Below, piece after piece: positions 8,867 through 17,694 of a DNA stretch of 64,000 nt (positions are counted from its first letter, which is position 1; every line of letters starts with the position of its first letter). The position numbers were made by a program, and so were the translations under genes. The notes beneath the pieces were generated by a model. The model saw only the letters and a program-made list of their open reading frames with translations, searched no databases and was not told where the DNA came from. The stretch is from Desulforegula conservatrix Mb1Pa (GTDB taxonomy: Bacteria > Desulfobacterota > Desulfobacteria > Desulfobacterales > Desulforegulaceae), in the NCBI RefSeq assembly GCF_000426225.1, contig NZ_AUEY01000014.1, positions 1 to 64,000 on the forward strand, read 5' to 3'.

Positions 8867-8968
8867 ATGGCAAAATCACAAGATACAAAAAAAGATGAAA
8901 AGAAAAAACCTCTGAAGACACAAAAAGAGAAAAAGCAGGAAAAGCTTGAAAAGAAAAAGAATAAATAG
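8867..8968 (+). CDS. 33-aa lysine-rich protein
   Basis: Small gene with a strong AAAAAGGAG 7 nt before ATG. The product starts MAKSQDTKKDEKKKPLKTQK and continues with more Lys/Glu repeats to KKKNK. About half of the residues are lysine. The charge pattern suggests a disordered nucleic-acid- or ribosome-associated peptide, but function is unknown. Similar tiny Lys-rich proteins are, from memory, found in related sulfate reducers; that needs a search. Confidence 0.65.
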   Translation: MAKSQDTKKDEKKKPLKTQKEKKQEKLEKKKNK

Positions 8969-8990
8969 CCTTTCGCATTTTTAGAGTTGT

Positions 8991-9011
8991 ATGGTGGGCA
9001 TTGCCCACCAT
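8991..9011. repeat. Perfect 10-bp palindrome
   Basis: ATGGTGGGCA, one central T, then TGCCCACCAT, 22 nt after the Lys-rich gene. There is no T-run on either side, so it is not a clear terminator. It may be a short repetitive palindrome or an RNA 3'-end hairpin for the small gene. Confidence 0.6.
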
Positions 9012-9147
9012 CGTGGCTTAAGGTCACCACACAGTTCCATACAATACAACAAAGCCAACCATGACCAACGCCCCGGCAAGACGCTCTGTTATCCTATTTA
9101 CATCAAAAAGAAAGACTCTCTTCCCTTTTCAGGCCACCTATGGAAAT

Positions 9148-9281
9148 TGACAAGGTCGCAAAAAATCCGTTTCCGTCATTCCGGCGCAAGCCGGAATCCA
9201 GAAGTATCTGAAAATACAAAGATGCCGAATCAAGTCCGGCTTTACGCCGCCGCCATTTTTTGACTTTTTGCAAGTCCATCA
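9148..9281 (+). repeat. Family-2 dispersed repeat, copy 2 (134 bp)
   Basis: Same length as copies 1 and 4. The left end is TGACAAGGTCGCAAAAAATC and the right end the complement of TGATGGACTTGCAAAAAGTC. It carries the same CATTCCGGCGCAAGCCGGAATCC inner palindrome. It lies between the Lys-rich gene and the EamA transporter. The rest of 8969-9327 shows nothing else I can identify. Confidence 0.8.
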
Positions 9282-9327
9282 ATTTTTGCTGGATCATAGC
9301 CAAAAGAACAGGGCATGAGTTTTGTTT

Positions 9328-10251
9328 TTACGGGTAAGATGGTTTATTAACAGACGCTGATTTAAGTTGAAGCAGAACAACAGAGCAAATGACAAGAACG
9401 CCTCCGGATATCTGAACCGCATCCATTTTTTCGCCAACAAGGAGCCATGAAATAATGCCTGCGATGATTGGCTCGATTGTGGCTGTTATGCATGCGTTTG
9501 TGGGTCTGATCATTTTTATGCCCCAAAAATAAAGAAGAAATGGAACAATAGTGCCCATCACAGCGATATAAATAATTGCCGCCACACTCAACATATCAAG
9601 GTCGGATGAGACCCAGGAAAAAGGGAATCTGAAAATATTCCATGCAGCTGCCGCAAAAATGAGTGCATACAAAAGCACAGTGGAAGGATCATATTTTTTC
9701 ATCCCTTCTTCGCCCTTCACAGAATAAAAGGCAAATGTCAAAGCTGAGCAAAGTGCTGAAATCACTCCTGCCTTGTTCATATCTCCAAGCCCTAATTTCT
9801 TGCCAGCAGCGACAAAAAAACATCCTGAGATAGACATGAGAAGAGCTGCTACCGTTATCCTGCTGATCTTTTCTCTCCCAGTCATAAGAAAAAAAATGGC
9901 AATGAATGCAGGGGCAAGATACTGTATAAGAATTGCAGATGCCACGTTGATCTTGCTTATGGCATAAAGGTAGGTAAACTGAACCAGAGCCATGCCGACG
10001 AAACCAAGCCAGAAAAAATAACCAATTGATTTCCTGGATATACGCAACTTTGATCTGTCCGTAAAAAAAATAATCAAAAAAAGAAATATACTGGCAAGAG
10101 TTATTCTTGCCTGAACAAGATCAAATGTGGTGATGCTCCCCTTTGTAAAAAGATACTTCGAGAATGATCCGCTGCTTGCCCAGAGTGCGGCGGCAAGAAT
10201 CACACAACCGTAGCCCCTGACGTCCTTAACGCGGCTTGAAAGGTCTTTCAA
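9328..10251 (-). CDS. EamA/DMT-family transporter
   Basis: Inner-membrane permease of 307 aa with ten predicted helices in two five-helix EamA repeats. The conserved start of repeat 1 (AAALWASSGSFSKYL) and a repeat-2 block (IEPIIAGIISWLLVGEKM) are visible. Members export or import metabolites, often amino acids. The substrate cannot be deduced. It stands alone and is flanked by repeats on both sides, so it gives no operon clue. A second paralogue is at 29287-30237. Confidence 0.85.
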   Translation of the reverse strand: MKDLSSRVKDVRGYGCVILAAALWASSGSFSKYLFTKGSITTFDLVQARITLASIFLFLIIFFTDRSKLRISRKSIGYFFWLGFVGMALVQFTYLYAISKINVASAILIQYLAPAFIAIFFLMTGREKISRITVAALLMSISGCFFVAAGKKLGLGDMNKAGVISALCSALTFAFYSVKGEEGMKKYDPSTVLLYALIFAAAAWNIFRFPFSWVSSDLDMLSVAAIIYIAVMGTIVPFLLYFWGIKMIRPTNACITATIEPIIAGIISWLLVGEKMDAVQISGGVLVICSVVLLQLKSASVNKPSYP

Positions 10252-10335
10252 AACAACCCCTATGAAATTTCTAAAAAACTTGTAAAAGCAGGTTTTAGCA
10301 ATCTAATCAAAAAAAACCGAATAGTCATTAGTTTA

Positions 10336-10621
10336 GGCTATGTGCCCTTAGATGTTGAAAAGCTATATAATAAACCTTTTTGCTATTCTGGATCTTGGGG
10401 GCTTTTTGCAAAAATTTCCTTGAGTCCCCTAAAAAACTTTATGTTTTATTTTATCAGGCGCAAATGCCCTAAAGCTGTGTATGCACTGTTTAACTACCTG
10501 AAAGTTTTTGCTGAGCTTTATTCAAAAAGCGACCCGTCGGCATTCTGATCAATGTCGGATTACAAGCAAAGAACGCTCTAATCCTACCTACTAATAGGCC
10601 TTTTTTAACACTAACAAAGCC
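10336..10621 (-). repeat. Family-1 dispersed repeat, copy B, with 8-bp target duplication
   Basis: 286 bp in reverse orientation, flanked on both sides by TTAGTTTA (10328-10335 and 10622-10629), a perfect 8-bp target-site duplication. The ends are inverted repeats starting GGCTATGTGCCCTTA and GGCTTTGTTAGTG. It shares the GGGTCGCTTTTT/AGCTC core with copies A, D and H. Its other arm carries a palindrome (GTCGGATTAC...CTCTAATCCTAC) that is also in the copy at 29015 but absent from D and H. It looks like a nonautonomous transposon (MITE). The remaining 10622-10888 shows no gene. Confidence 0.88.
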
Positions 10622-10888
10622 TTAGTTTAAAGTTGTCAATCGCCATTGGCCGTTGTCCCGTATAGGATAAAAAAGACCTTTATGAAACAGCTAAATCATT
10701 TTTAAATATTAAATTCATTTTTAATTTTTTTGCTAAATAGTATAAAAAGAGAAAGATTTTTAAATAATCCCCCCCAATAATAAAGCGCATATTTATATAC
10801 GCCTCCCGGATAATGAGAATCTGTATTTTTTGACGGATAGATAGCATCTGTCGTGCTGGAAAGGCTATAAAAGATAAAGGAAAACATT

Positions 10889-12388
10889 TTGAAAAAAACT
10901 GGACACAAAACAAAGCTCATCACAGCGGTGACATTAATCCTTTTTTTGGGCTTTTTTCTAATCAATTTCCTCAACTACAAGATTTCAAGAAACACTGTCA
11001 GGGATAATCTTGTAAACAGTGCCCTCCCACTTACAAGCAATAATATCTATTCTGAAATACAGCAGGATCTGATCAGACCGATCTTTATATCATCTCTCAT
11101 GGCCAATGACACCTTCCTTAAAGACTGGAGTATGGAAGGTGAAAAAGACATATCAAAAATCACTAGTTATCTTAAAGAAATAAGGGATAAATACGGTTTT
11201 TTCTCGGTTTTCCTGGTTTCAGAAAATACGGGCAATTACTATCATTTCAAAGGTATTCAGAAAAAAATCAGCAAAGAAGACGCCCATGATGTCTGGTATT
11301 ACGCATTTAAAGCAACTAACAAGGAATATGTTCTTGATGTAGATACTGATGAAGCAGCTGACGGGACCCTCACAATATTTATAAATCACAGACTGAATGA
11401 CAGCTCCGGAAATTTGCTGGGAGTTACCGGAGTCGGCCTCAAGCTTGAGAGCGTTGCTAATTCCCTGAAAAAGTACGGCCATAACTATAATAAGGAAATC
11501 TATCTTGTTGATGACAAAGGAACAATACAGGTTCATGAAGATAAAAGTCTGGTCGAAAAAGTCAAAATCCAGAATCTTGAAGGACTTGGGGAAATTGCGG
11601 ACAAGATACTTGAAAAGAAAACAGAAAGTGATACATCCGGGACCTTTTACGAGTTTGACAAAAATGGCAAGCATATACTTCTTCTTGTAAGATACATACC
11701 TGAATTCAACTGGTTTCTTATGGTTGAACATAACGAAACAGGCTCCATGACAGAAATCAGACAGAATTTTGCAACCAATCTTCTTATCGGCCTGTCCATT
11801 ACTCTGATTGTTATTATTCTAATCGTTTTTACCATTAATATTTTCCAGAAAAATCTTGAAATTCTTGCTATTACGGACAAACTCACTGGAGCCTGCAACA
11901 GAAGAGAGTTTGACAGGCAATTTGAAATGGCTGTTTATACCTTCAGAAGGGAAAAAAGACATTTTTCAATCATTCTTTATGACATAGACAGATTCAAAAC
12001 ACTTAACGACAGCCTTGGCCATCTTTATGGAGATAAGATCCTGGTTGACATATCGAACATCACCCAGACCTGCATAAGAAAAACAGATGTTTTTGTCAGG
12101 TGGGGCGGGGATGAATTCATCATCCTCACTTACAGCGACAAAAAGGGTGCCATATACATGGCTGAAAGAATAAGGGAATGCATAGCCCAGACAAGATTTT
12201 CCGAATACGCAGAATCAATGCCAGGTGAGGATCTGAGCATAAGCATAAGCTGCGGTGTTGCCGAATTTAGAGACAATGATACCATGGACACCATTGTAAA
12301 ACGTGCGGACGAGGCTCTATATACGGCCAAATCAAAGGGCAAGAATATATCTGTAATGGAATCCCAGGACAGTGAGGAGGTTCATTAA
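10889..12388 (+). CDS. Membrane diguanylate cyclase with periplasmic sensor domain
   Basis: Makes c-di-GMP from two GTP. Of 499 aa, residues 10-27 and 296-318 are membrane helices flanking a ~265-residue periplasmic domain of dCACHE type (YDDKG-like VDDKGTIQVHED at 207-218). The cytoplasmic GGDEF domain has RWGGDEF (404-410) and an intact RxxD inhibitory site (Arg397-Asp400), so the enzyme is probably active and product-inhibited. The start is TTG with AAAGG upstream. Its stop overlaps the ATG of the formate dehydrogenase (TAATG), implying translational coupling. The ligand of the sensor domain is unknown; a link to formate or redox state is inference. Confidence 0.9.
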   Translation: MKKTGHKTKLITAVTLILFLGFFLINFLNYKISRNTVRDNLVNSALPLTSNNIYSEIQQDLIRPIFISSLMANDTFLKDWSMEGEKDISKITSYLKEIRDKYGFFSVFLVSENTGNYYHFKGIQKKISKEDAHDVWYYAFKATNKEYVLDVDTDEAADGTLTIFINHRLNDSSGNLLGVTGVGLKLESVANSLKKYGHNYNKEIYLVDDKGTIQVHEDKSLVEKVKIQNLEGLGEIADKILEKKTESDTSGTFYEFDKNGKHILLLVRYIPEFNWFLMVEHNETGSMTEIRQNFATNLLIGLSITLIVIILIVFTINIFQKNLEILAITDKLTGACNRREFDRQFEMAVYTFRREKRHFSIILYDIDRFKTLNDSLGHLYGDKILVDISNITQTCIRKTDVFVRWGGDEFIILTYSDKKGAIYMAERIRECIAQTRFSEYAESMPGEDLSISISCGVAEFRDNDTMDTIVKRADEALYTAKSKGKNISVMESQDSEEVH

Positions 12389-15105
12389 TGTCGACTAATG
12401 CTATAAACATAAATGGTAAAGAGATTGCTTTCGAAGCAGGAATGACAATCCTCGAAATAGCTCGGGAAAATGGAATAGGTATACCCACATTATGCCATCT
12501 CAAGGGAGCAACTCCGACCGGAGCATGCAGGATCTGCGTTGTGGAAGTAGAAGGAATGAAAAATCTTGCTGCATCATGCTGCACTCCAGCTTCTGAAGGT
12601 ATGATTATTCAGACTGAATCTCAAAAAGTTAAGAATGCCAGAAAAATGGTTCTAGAACTTATGCTTGCATCAGGAAAACATGACTGCGACACAGGAGAAT
12701 GTGCCGGAGCAAATGACGACTGCATGCTGAAAAATCTGGCCGAAAAATATAAGGCCGACCCCAAAAGATTCAAAAGATCTGACAGGGCTGAAATACAGCC
12801 AGAGACTGACAATCCGATGATAATCAGGGATATGTCAAAATGCATACTTTGCGGAAGATGCGTGCAGGCATGCAATGATTTCCAGGTGAACAATGCTATA
12901 GGATTCGGATTCAGGGGAATAAAAAGCAGAATAATTGCAGGAGCCAATAAAACACTTACAGATTCAAAATGCGTTTTCTGCGGTGAATGCGTCCAAGCTT
13001 GTCCTGTTGGTGCGTTAAAAGAAAAAAAATCAATAAATGAAATCAAGCAGTCCTCCAAAAAAACAAAAATAAGATCAACCTGCCCTTACTGCGGAGTCGG
13101 ATGTCAGGTATGGCTGCATGTCATGGATGGAAAGATATTCAGGGTTACAGGAGTAGATGACGCCCAGCCAAACATGGGCAGACTCTGCGTAAAAGGCAGA
13201 TTCGGTTATGATTTTATTTATTCGGAAGAAAGACTGAAAACCCCTCTTATACGCGAAAAGGATAGTTTCAGAGAGGCGTCATGGGACGAGGCTCTTGACC
13301 TTGTTGCATCAAAATTCAAGCAAATTATTGAAAAACATGGGGCTGATTCTGTGGCAGGCATCAGCTGCTCAAGGAGCATAAACGAAGATTCTTACCAGAT
13401 GCAGAAACTATTCAGGTCTGTTTTTGGCACGAACAACATAGATAACTGCGCCCGAACCTGACACGCTCCCACAGTCGCCGGTCTGGCGACAGCTTTCGGT
13501 TCAGGCGCCATGACAAACTCATTTAATGAATTTGCCAGAGCCAAAATGTTCATGGTCATAGGTTCAAACATGACCGAAGCCCATCCTGTTGCGGCAACTT
13601 TTGTCAAAAATGCTGTAATGGCAGGAGCTGAAATGATTGTTGTGGATCCGAGGCGTCATGCGCTTGTGGATTTTGCTTCAATTCATGTACCGCTAAAAGT
13701 CGGGACTGACATTGCGTTTTTAAATGGCCTCATGCACGTCATAATAAGTGAAGAACTTTATGACAGAAAATTTGTCGATTCATGCACCATCGGATTAAAC
13801 GATATTAAGGAAAATGTTGAATCCTACACACCAAAAAGATCGGCTGAAATATGCGGAATATCGCCCCAGCTCATAGTCAAGGTCGCAAGAAAAATTGCTT
13901 CTGTAAAACCTTTTATGCTCTGCTATACTCTTGGAATAACCGAGCATACCTGCGGCACAAATAATGTTTTTGCCATTGCCAATCTTCAGATGCTTCTTGG
14001 AAACATGGGCATTGAATGTGGAGGAGTAAATCCTCTGCGTGGCCAGAATAATGTTCAGGGAGCTTGCGATATGGGCGCACTGCCTGGAATATTCCCGGGT
14101 TACCAGTCAGTCACGAACAAGGGATCAAGGGATAAATTTGAAAAAGCATGGGGTGTTACTGGTCTTCCTGATAAAAAAGGCATCATGATTCCCCAAATTA
14201 TTGAAGCTCTTTCAACTGGATCAATAAAGGCTTTCTATGTCTTTGGCGAAAATCTTGCCAATTCAGAGCCTGATATAAGAAAAGTTGAAAAGAACCTGTC
14301 TTCCGCAGAATTTCTTGTTTGTCAGGATATTTTCATGACAGAGACAGCCCGCTTCGCCCACGTTGTGCTTCCTGCAGCCGCATGGAGTGAGAATGACGGA
14401 ACTTTCACAAACAGCGAAAGAAGGGTAAGCAGGGTAAGAACAGCAAGTAATCCTCCTGGAATTGCAATGCCAAACTGGTGGATTTTCAAGGAGATTGCAA
14501 AAAGATTCGGCCATAATTGGGAATCAGACAGTGCCAGTGAGATATGGGATAATGAGGTTACCGAACTTGCTCCCCAGTTAAAAGGAATAAAATACAAAAG
14601 GCTTGAAAAAAATGGCCTTCAGTGGCCATGCCCGGATGAAGAACATCCCGGCGTATGCATATTGCATAAAGAAGGCCGCTTCACATGCGGGCTTGGAATA
14701 TTCACGCCTGTTGAATGGACTCCTCCTGCTGAAGTTCCGGATAGCGAATATCCTTTCATGCTAAGCACAGGCAGAAGACTGTACCACTATCACACAAGAA
14801 CCCAGACAGGAAGATGCGCCGGACTTGATGAACTCATGCCTGAGGAAACTGCGGATATTTCAGTTAAAGACGCAGAAAAACTTGGAATAAAATCAGGAGA
14901 CAGAATCAACGTTATTTCAAGACGAGGCAAAGTCAGCATAAACGCAAGAATTACGGATGAAGTCCCTGCTGGAATGCTCTGGATGAGCTTCCATTTCAGG
15001 GAAACATGCGCCAACTGGCTGACAAATCCAGTTTATGATCCTGTCAGTTTCACCGCAGAATACAAAGCCTGTGCCGTTAAAATCGAAAAGAAACAAAAGC
15101 AATAA
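12388..15105 (+). CDS. fdhA: Selenocysteine-containing formate dehydrogenase, NuoG-like N-terminus
   Basis: Molybdo- or tungstopterin enzyme of 905 aa that oxidises formate to CO2 (or the reverse). In order: [2Fe-2S] domain (Cys36, 47, 50, 64), His-Cys cluster segment (HDCDTGEC, about 98-105), two [4Fe-4S] ferredoxin motifs (CILCGRCVQAC, CVFCGECVQAC), catalytic-subunit cluster (CPYCGVGC), then the pterin domains. Residue 358 is encoded by TGA (13459-13461) in DNCART-U-HAPTVAGL, the position of the active-site Sec in FdhF. A SECIS-like hairpin follows directly. A conventional reading would split it into two frames at the TGA. An AGGAGG site precedes ATG. The NuoG-like N-terminus implies an NADH or ferredoxin partner subunit, but none is adjacent. 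No signal peptide, so cytoplasmic. Confidence 0.93.
13474..13490 (+). promoter_or_regulatory. SECIS-like hairpin directing selenocysteine at TGA 13459
   Basis: Perfect 6-bp stem GTCGCC (13474-13479) / GGCGAC (13485-13490) with loop GGTCT. The loop starts 18 nt after the TGA. The GGUCU apical loop is the same as in the E. coli fdhF SECIS element that binds SelB. Position and loop together support Sec insertion rather than termination. Confidence 0.88.
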
Positions 15106-15131
15106 CAACCATATCCAGGCCAGACTCAGAA

Positions 15132-15413
15132 TTATTTTTGGCTGGTTGATTTTTTGGGTCCATACTCAATTCTGATACCAGCCGACTTTACCTGCCCTAT
15201 AGTTCCGGCATAAGATGAAACTCCATCCGTATCCCAATATGTGACAGTTGGCTGCGAGCTAATAACCATTACAATGTGATCAAAAAAAATACTTACTCCT
15301 GCCTGTCCAGTAGCTTTTTTAAGATCACCCTTAGTCATTGGTTCTAAGGCGAAGGAAGTCATAGGAACAGTAATGATTGCCGCAGCTGCTATACTCGCTA
15401 AAAATTTTTTCAT
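15132..15413 (-). CDS. Small exported protein with ATGQAG motif
   Basis: A 93-aa protein of unknown function. The start chosen is ATG at 15413 because GGAGG lies 5 nt upstream; a longer frame adds six residues without reason. Residues 1-23 form a signal peptide (ending SFA). The mature part begins with a KGDLKKATGQAGVSI segment. This [D/E]L..[A/V]TGQAG motif recurs in small secreted proteins of proteobacteria (DUF6160-like). The rest is beta-rich and ends in a polar KKSTSQK tail. It converges on the formate dehydrogenase with a 26-nt gap. Assignment to a family is tentative. Confidence 0.65.
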   Translation of the reverse strand: MKKFLASIAAAAIITVPMTSFALEPMTKGDLKKATGQAGVSIFFDHIVMVISSQPTVTYWDTDGVSSYAGTIGQVKSAGIRIEYGPKKSTSQK

Positions 15414-15802
15414 AATACCTCCACAAGGCATATAGGTATTTGTTAATACTGCCTGATACCCAGATCATCTGCGTTTCCGGGCTTTTTCCTCCAAAAGACT
15501 TATGATTCTCGAAACAGAGGGGCGTTATATTGCTTTTGAGAGAAAACGCATTTACGTAATACCACCAAAAGGCTAATGAAAATCGTCCCATTAAGACTAA
15601 AAAAAAGAACATCTGCCAACTTTTAAAGCACCTTTTTGAACAAAAAACCTTTTAGCAAACGTTGTTTATAAAAAACTTATATTTTATTTTTTCAGAGGTC
15701 AAGAACTTTAAAAAAGTTACAATAGATGACGTATTCTGAATAATAGTAGGTTGGAAATTTTGACAAGCTGGTAGATCTAAAAAAAGCTTCACAAACATTA
15801 CA

Positions 15803-15830
15803 GAAAAAGGGCAGCCCAAAAGGCTACCCT
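15803..15830 (-). terminator. Rho-independent terminator of the DUF1566-like gene
   Basis: On the minus strand a 9-bp stem AGGGTAGCC/GGCTGCCCT (one G-T pair) is followed by CTTTTTCTG. It begins 24 nt after the stop codon. The rest of 15414-15802 holds the leader of the 93-aa gene; I see no riboswitch or other gene in it. Confidence 0.75.
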
Positions 15831-15853
15831 CATATTCACATCTTCTTTTAAAA

Positions 15854-16525
15854 TTATTTCTTTTCTGATTCGCTTTTTACAGCATCAGTCTTTGTGTCAG
15901 TGGTCTTTACATCGCCGGTCTTTTTATCACTTTTCTTTGATGAGTCTTTCTTTTTTTCCTCAGGCTTATCTTCTTCAGTCGCCTTTACGGCATTTTTCAT
16001 TTCACCGCGGACAAGCCTGAGATATCCGACATCGAATTTAAAGCTCCAAAGTCTCTTGCCAATGCCAAAGATGTAGCAACAAGCGTTTTTACCATCGTCA
16101 GTCGTAGTTGACGACCAGTAAAATGCATCAAAAGGCGTATTAGGGAATGCAGTCAAATTTATTGAGGGGTCTTTCCGATTAGCATCAATGATGGTCGCAA
16201 GCTCATCTATCGCCGGGACTCTCCAGTCCTTTTTACCTGCAAATCCTTCACCGTCATTAATTGACTTTGCATGATCCAGGGCGAATTGCCATTTGAATTT
16301 ATCGGCTTTTCCAGTAGCACAGTCGCCACCGGTTATCCCTTCAGGACACTGCTTCCAGGTAAGTCCGGTTTTCTTGTCAGTGACTGTGCCATCCTTGTTA
16401 TCAACAAAACTTGACGCATGCGGACCTGAAGGAGCCTTTTCAGGTTTATCCGCAGAATAGGCCATAACAGGAACAAGCAGCGCAAGCATGCATATTATCC
16501 CTAATGTTTTTTTAAACTTTCTCAT
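15854..16525 (-). CDS. Exported DUF1566 (Lcl-type) protein
   Basis: Predicted exported protein of 223 aa. Start: ATG at 16525, giving MRKFKKTLGI and a clean signal peptide (about 1-26, ending AYSA) with an AGGA/GGATC site upstream. The longer frame from 16579 has no ribosome-binding site. Residues about 45-175 match the DUF1566/Lcl pattern: FVDNKDGTVTDKKTGLTWKQC, KDWRVPAIDELATI, FYWSSTT and LRLVRG. This domain is common in secreted and surface proteins of Desulfobacterota; it is related to a carbohydrate-binding fold in the Legionella Lcl adhesin. The C-terminal ~45 residues are a Lys/Asp/Thr-rich disordered tail. Specific role unknown. Confidence 0.8.
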   Translation of the reverse strand: MRKFKKTLGIICMLALLVPVMAYSADKPEKAPSGPHASSFVDNKDGTVTDKKTGLTWKQCPEGITGGDCATGKADKFKWQFALDHAKSINDGEGFAGKKDWRVPAIDELATIIDANRKDPSINLTAFPNTPFDAFYWSSTTTDDGKNACCYIFGIGKRLWSFKFDVGYLRLVRGEMKNAVKATEEDKPEEKKKDSSKKSDKKTGDVKTTDTKTDAVKSESEKK

Positions 16526-16909
16526 GATCCGGATCCTTGTATTTATGTTTTTTAAGTGGGGATTAATAGCTTTAATCATCCAGAATGACTATTGATGGAG
16601 TCGCAAAAGACAAATAAAGGAGTTTGTGCTGTAAACAGCGATTCGAGTCATCTAGTTTTTCAAAACATTATTATGAAAAAATATCACGGAAACCCGAAGT
16701 CCAATTATTTGTGGCTTTTAAATCTAACGACTTGGTCTAATTGATGGCAATGCCCGCACTTAGACATAACTTAAACCGTGCTAAGGCATTTTGAATAGTA
16801 TATCCTCGGATAATCTCAGATGAAGTTTAATAACTCATTATACTCATTAAATCAATAGTCTGGCTGCATAACCTCAATAATGAATCAAAATACTGTTCTG
16901 ATATTGATT

Positions 16910-17160
16910 AATTTTGATAAAACCGCAATAAGATGGCAAAATAAAAATTTCCGATTCAAGGTGCGCTAAACTTTTTGGAATGAGGCTTACTCCAAGTCCG
17001 CCTCAATGACTAAAGACTCAGCTTAGGCCCCAAAAAACTCAAAAATGACTACACCGTCATGTCTGACTTGATCCGGCATCCATTATTTTTCAGGTGTTTA
17101 TGGATTCCGGCTTTCTCTGGAATGACGAAAGTTAGGCTTTTTGCGGTTTTATCATAATTA
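16910..17160. repeat. Family-2-related repeat, long derivative
   Basis: A ~250-bp unit with inverted ends AATTTTGATAAAACCGCAATAAG and the complement of AATTATGATAAAACCGCAAAAAG. Its right half contains the family-2 interior (CTGACTTGATCCGGCATCC...GGATTCCGGC). The left half carries extra sequence not seen in the other copies. It is probably a rearranged or nested copy. The stretch 16580-16909 to its left shows no gene I can support. Confidence 0.55.
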
Positions 17161-17161
17161 A

Positions 17162-17392
17162 CCTTGCTCAAATCTTATCGGTTCATGGAGATCCGAATAC
17201 GAATTTATTATTGTTCAAAGCCTAAAAGATGGAACGTTCACTGAAGAAAACATGGCAGGCATTGAAACTAAAACCATCAATGACAAGAACCTCCTTGAAC
17301 TTGTCCATGAAAGACCGGACGCCATAATAATAAACAGCAATAGAGGTGATTATTATTGCAGACCAGCCTGTTCCCAAAAAATTCCAGATTGA
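17162..17392 (+). pseudogene. Remnant of a coding region, unrecognised
   Basis: A 76-codon open stretch without a plausible start, beginning at the edge of the repeat at 16910-17160 and ending at TGA 17390. The reading is protein-like: EYEFIIVQSLKDGTFTEENM followed by LLELVHERPDAIIINS. It suggests the 3' part of a gene whose 5' part was lost at the repeat. I do not recognise the family, and chance cannot be excluded. The following 17393-17694 holds a weak family-1-like fragment (about 17490-17540) and nothing else. Confidence 0.3.
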
Positions 17393-17694
17393 TGGCCTTC
17401 CAATTAAAATATTCTTCGGATTCCTGTTTTTCTGAAATGAGCGTGGCTCGGTCTTTTCCAGCTTTAAATTAAGGTCTCATTGATTTGAACAATCTCCAGC
17501 GGGTATTTTTTTGTAAAAAAGCCCGCAAACAAACTCAGAAATGGTGGTTTGTTCACAACCCCCCGGTGTTGTTATCTTTTTTCGGAGTTTCTTTGAACGG
17601 ATTAGCTGGAAGGCTGTTCTTGATGAGTCGAATCCGGCATTTCGACCTCATTATTACAAACACAGACACAGCCTGAAAAAAACTCCGAGCAGAA

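Noticed and set aside
10342-10548. Plus-strand 68-aa ORF.
   Set aside because: It lies wholly inside family-1 repeat copy B, which has target duplications and no conserved coding frame among copies.
13459-13461. In-frame TGA splitting the formate dehydrogenase into two genes or a pseudogene.
   Set aside because: It sits at the known Sec position, is followed by a SECIS-like hairpin with GGUCU loop, and both halves remain conserved and in the same frame.
15414-15620. c-di-GMP riboswitch before the small exported gene.
   Set aside because: Some short paired elements exist, but the conserved GEMM core could not be found.
17485-17676. A 63-aa ORF with TTG start.
   Set aside because: Its first part is a repeat fragment, there is no ribosome-binding site, and the composition is not protein-like.
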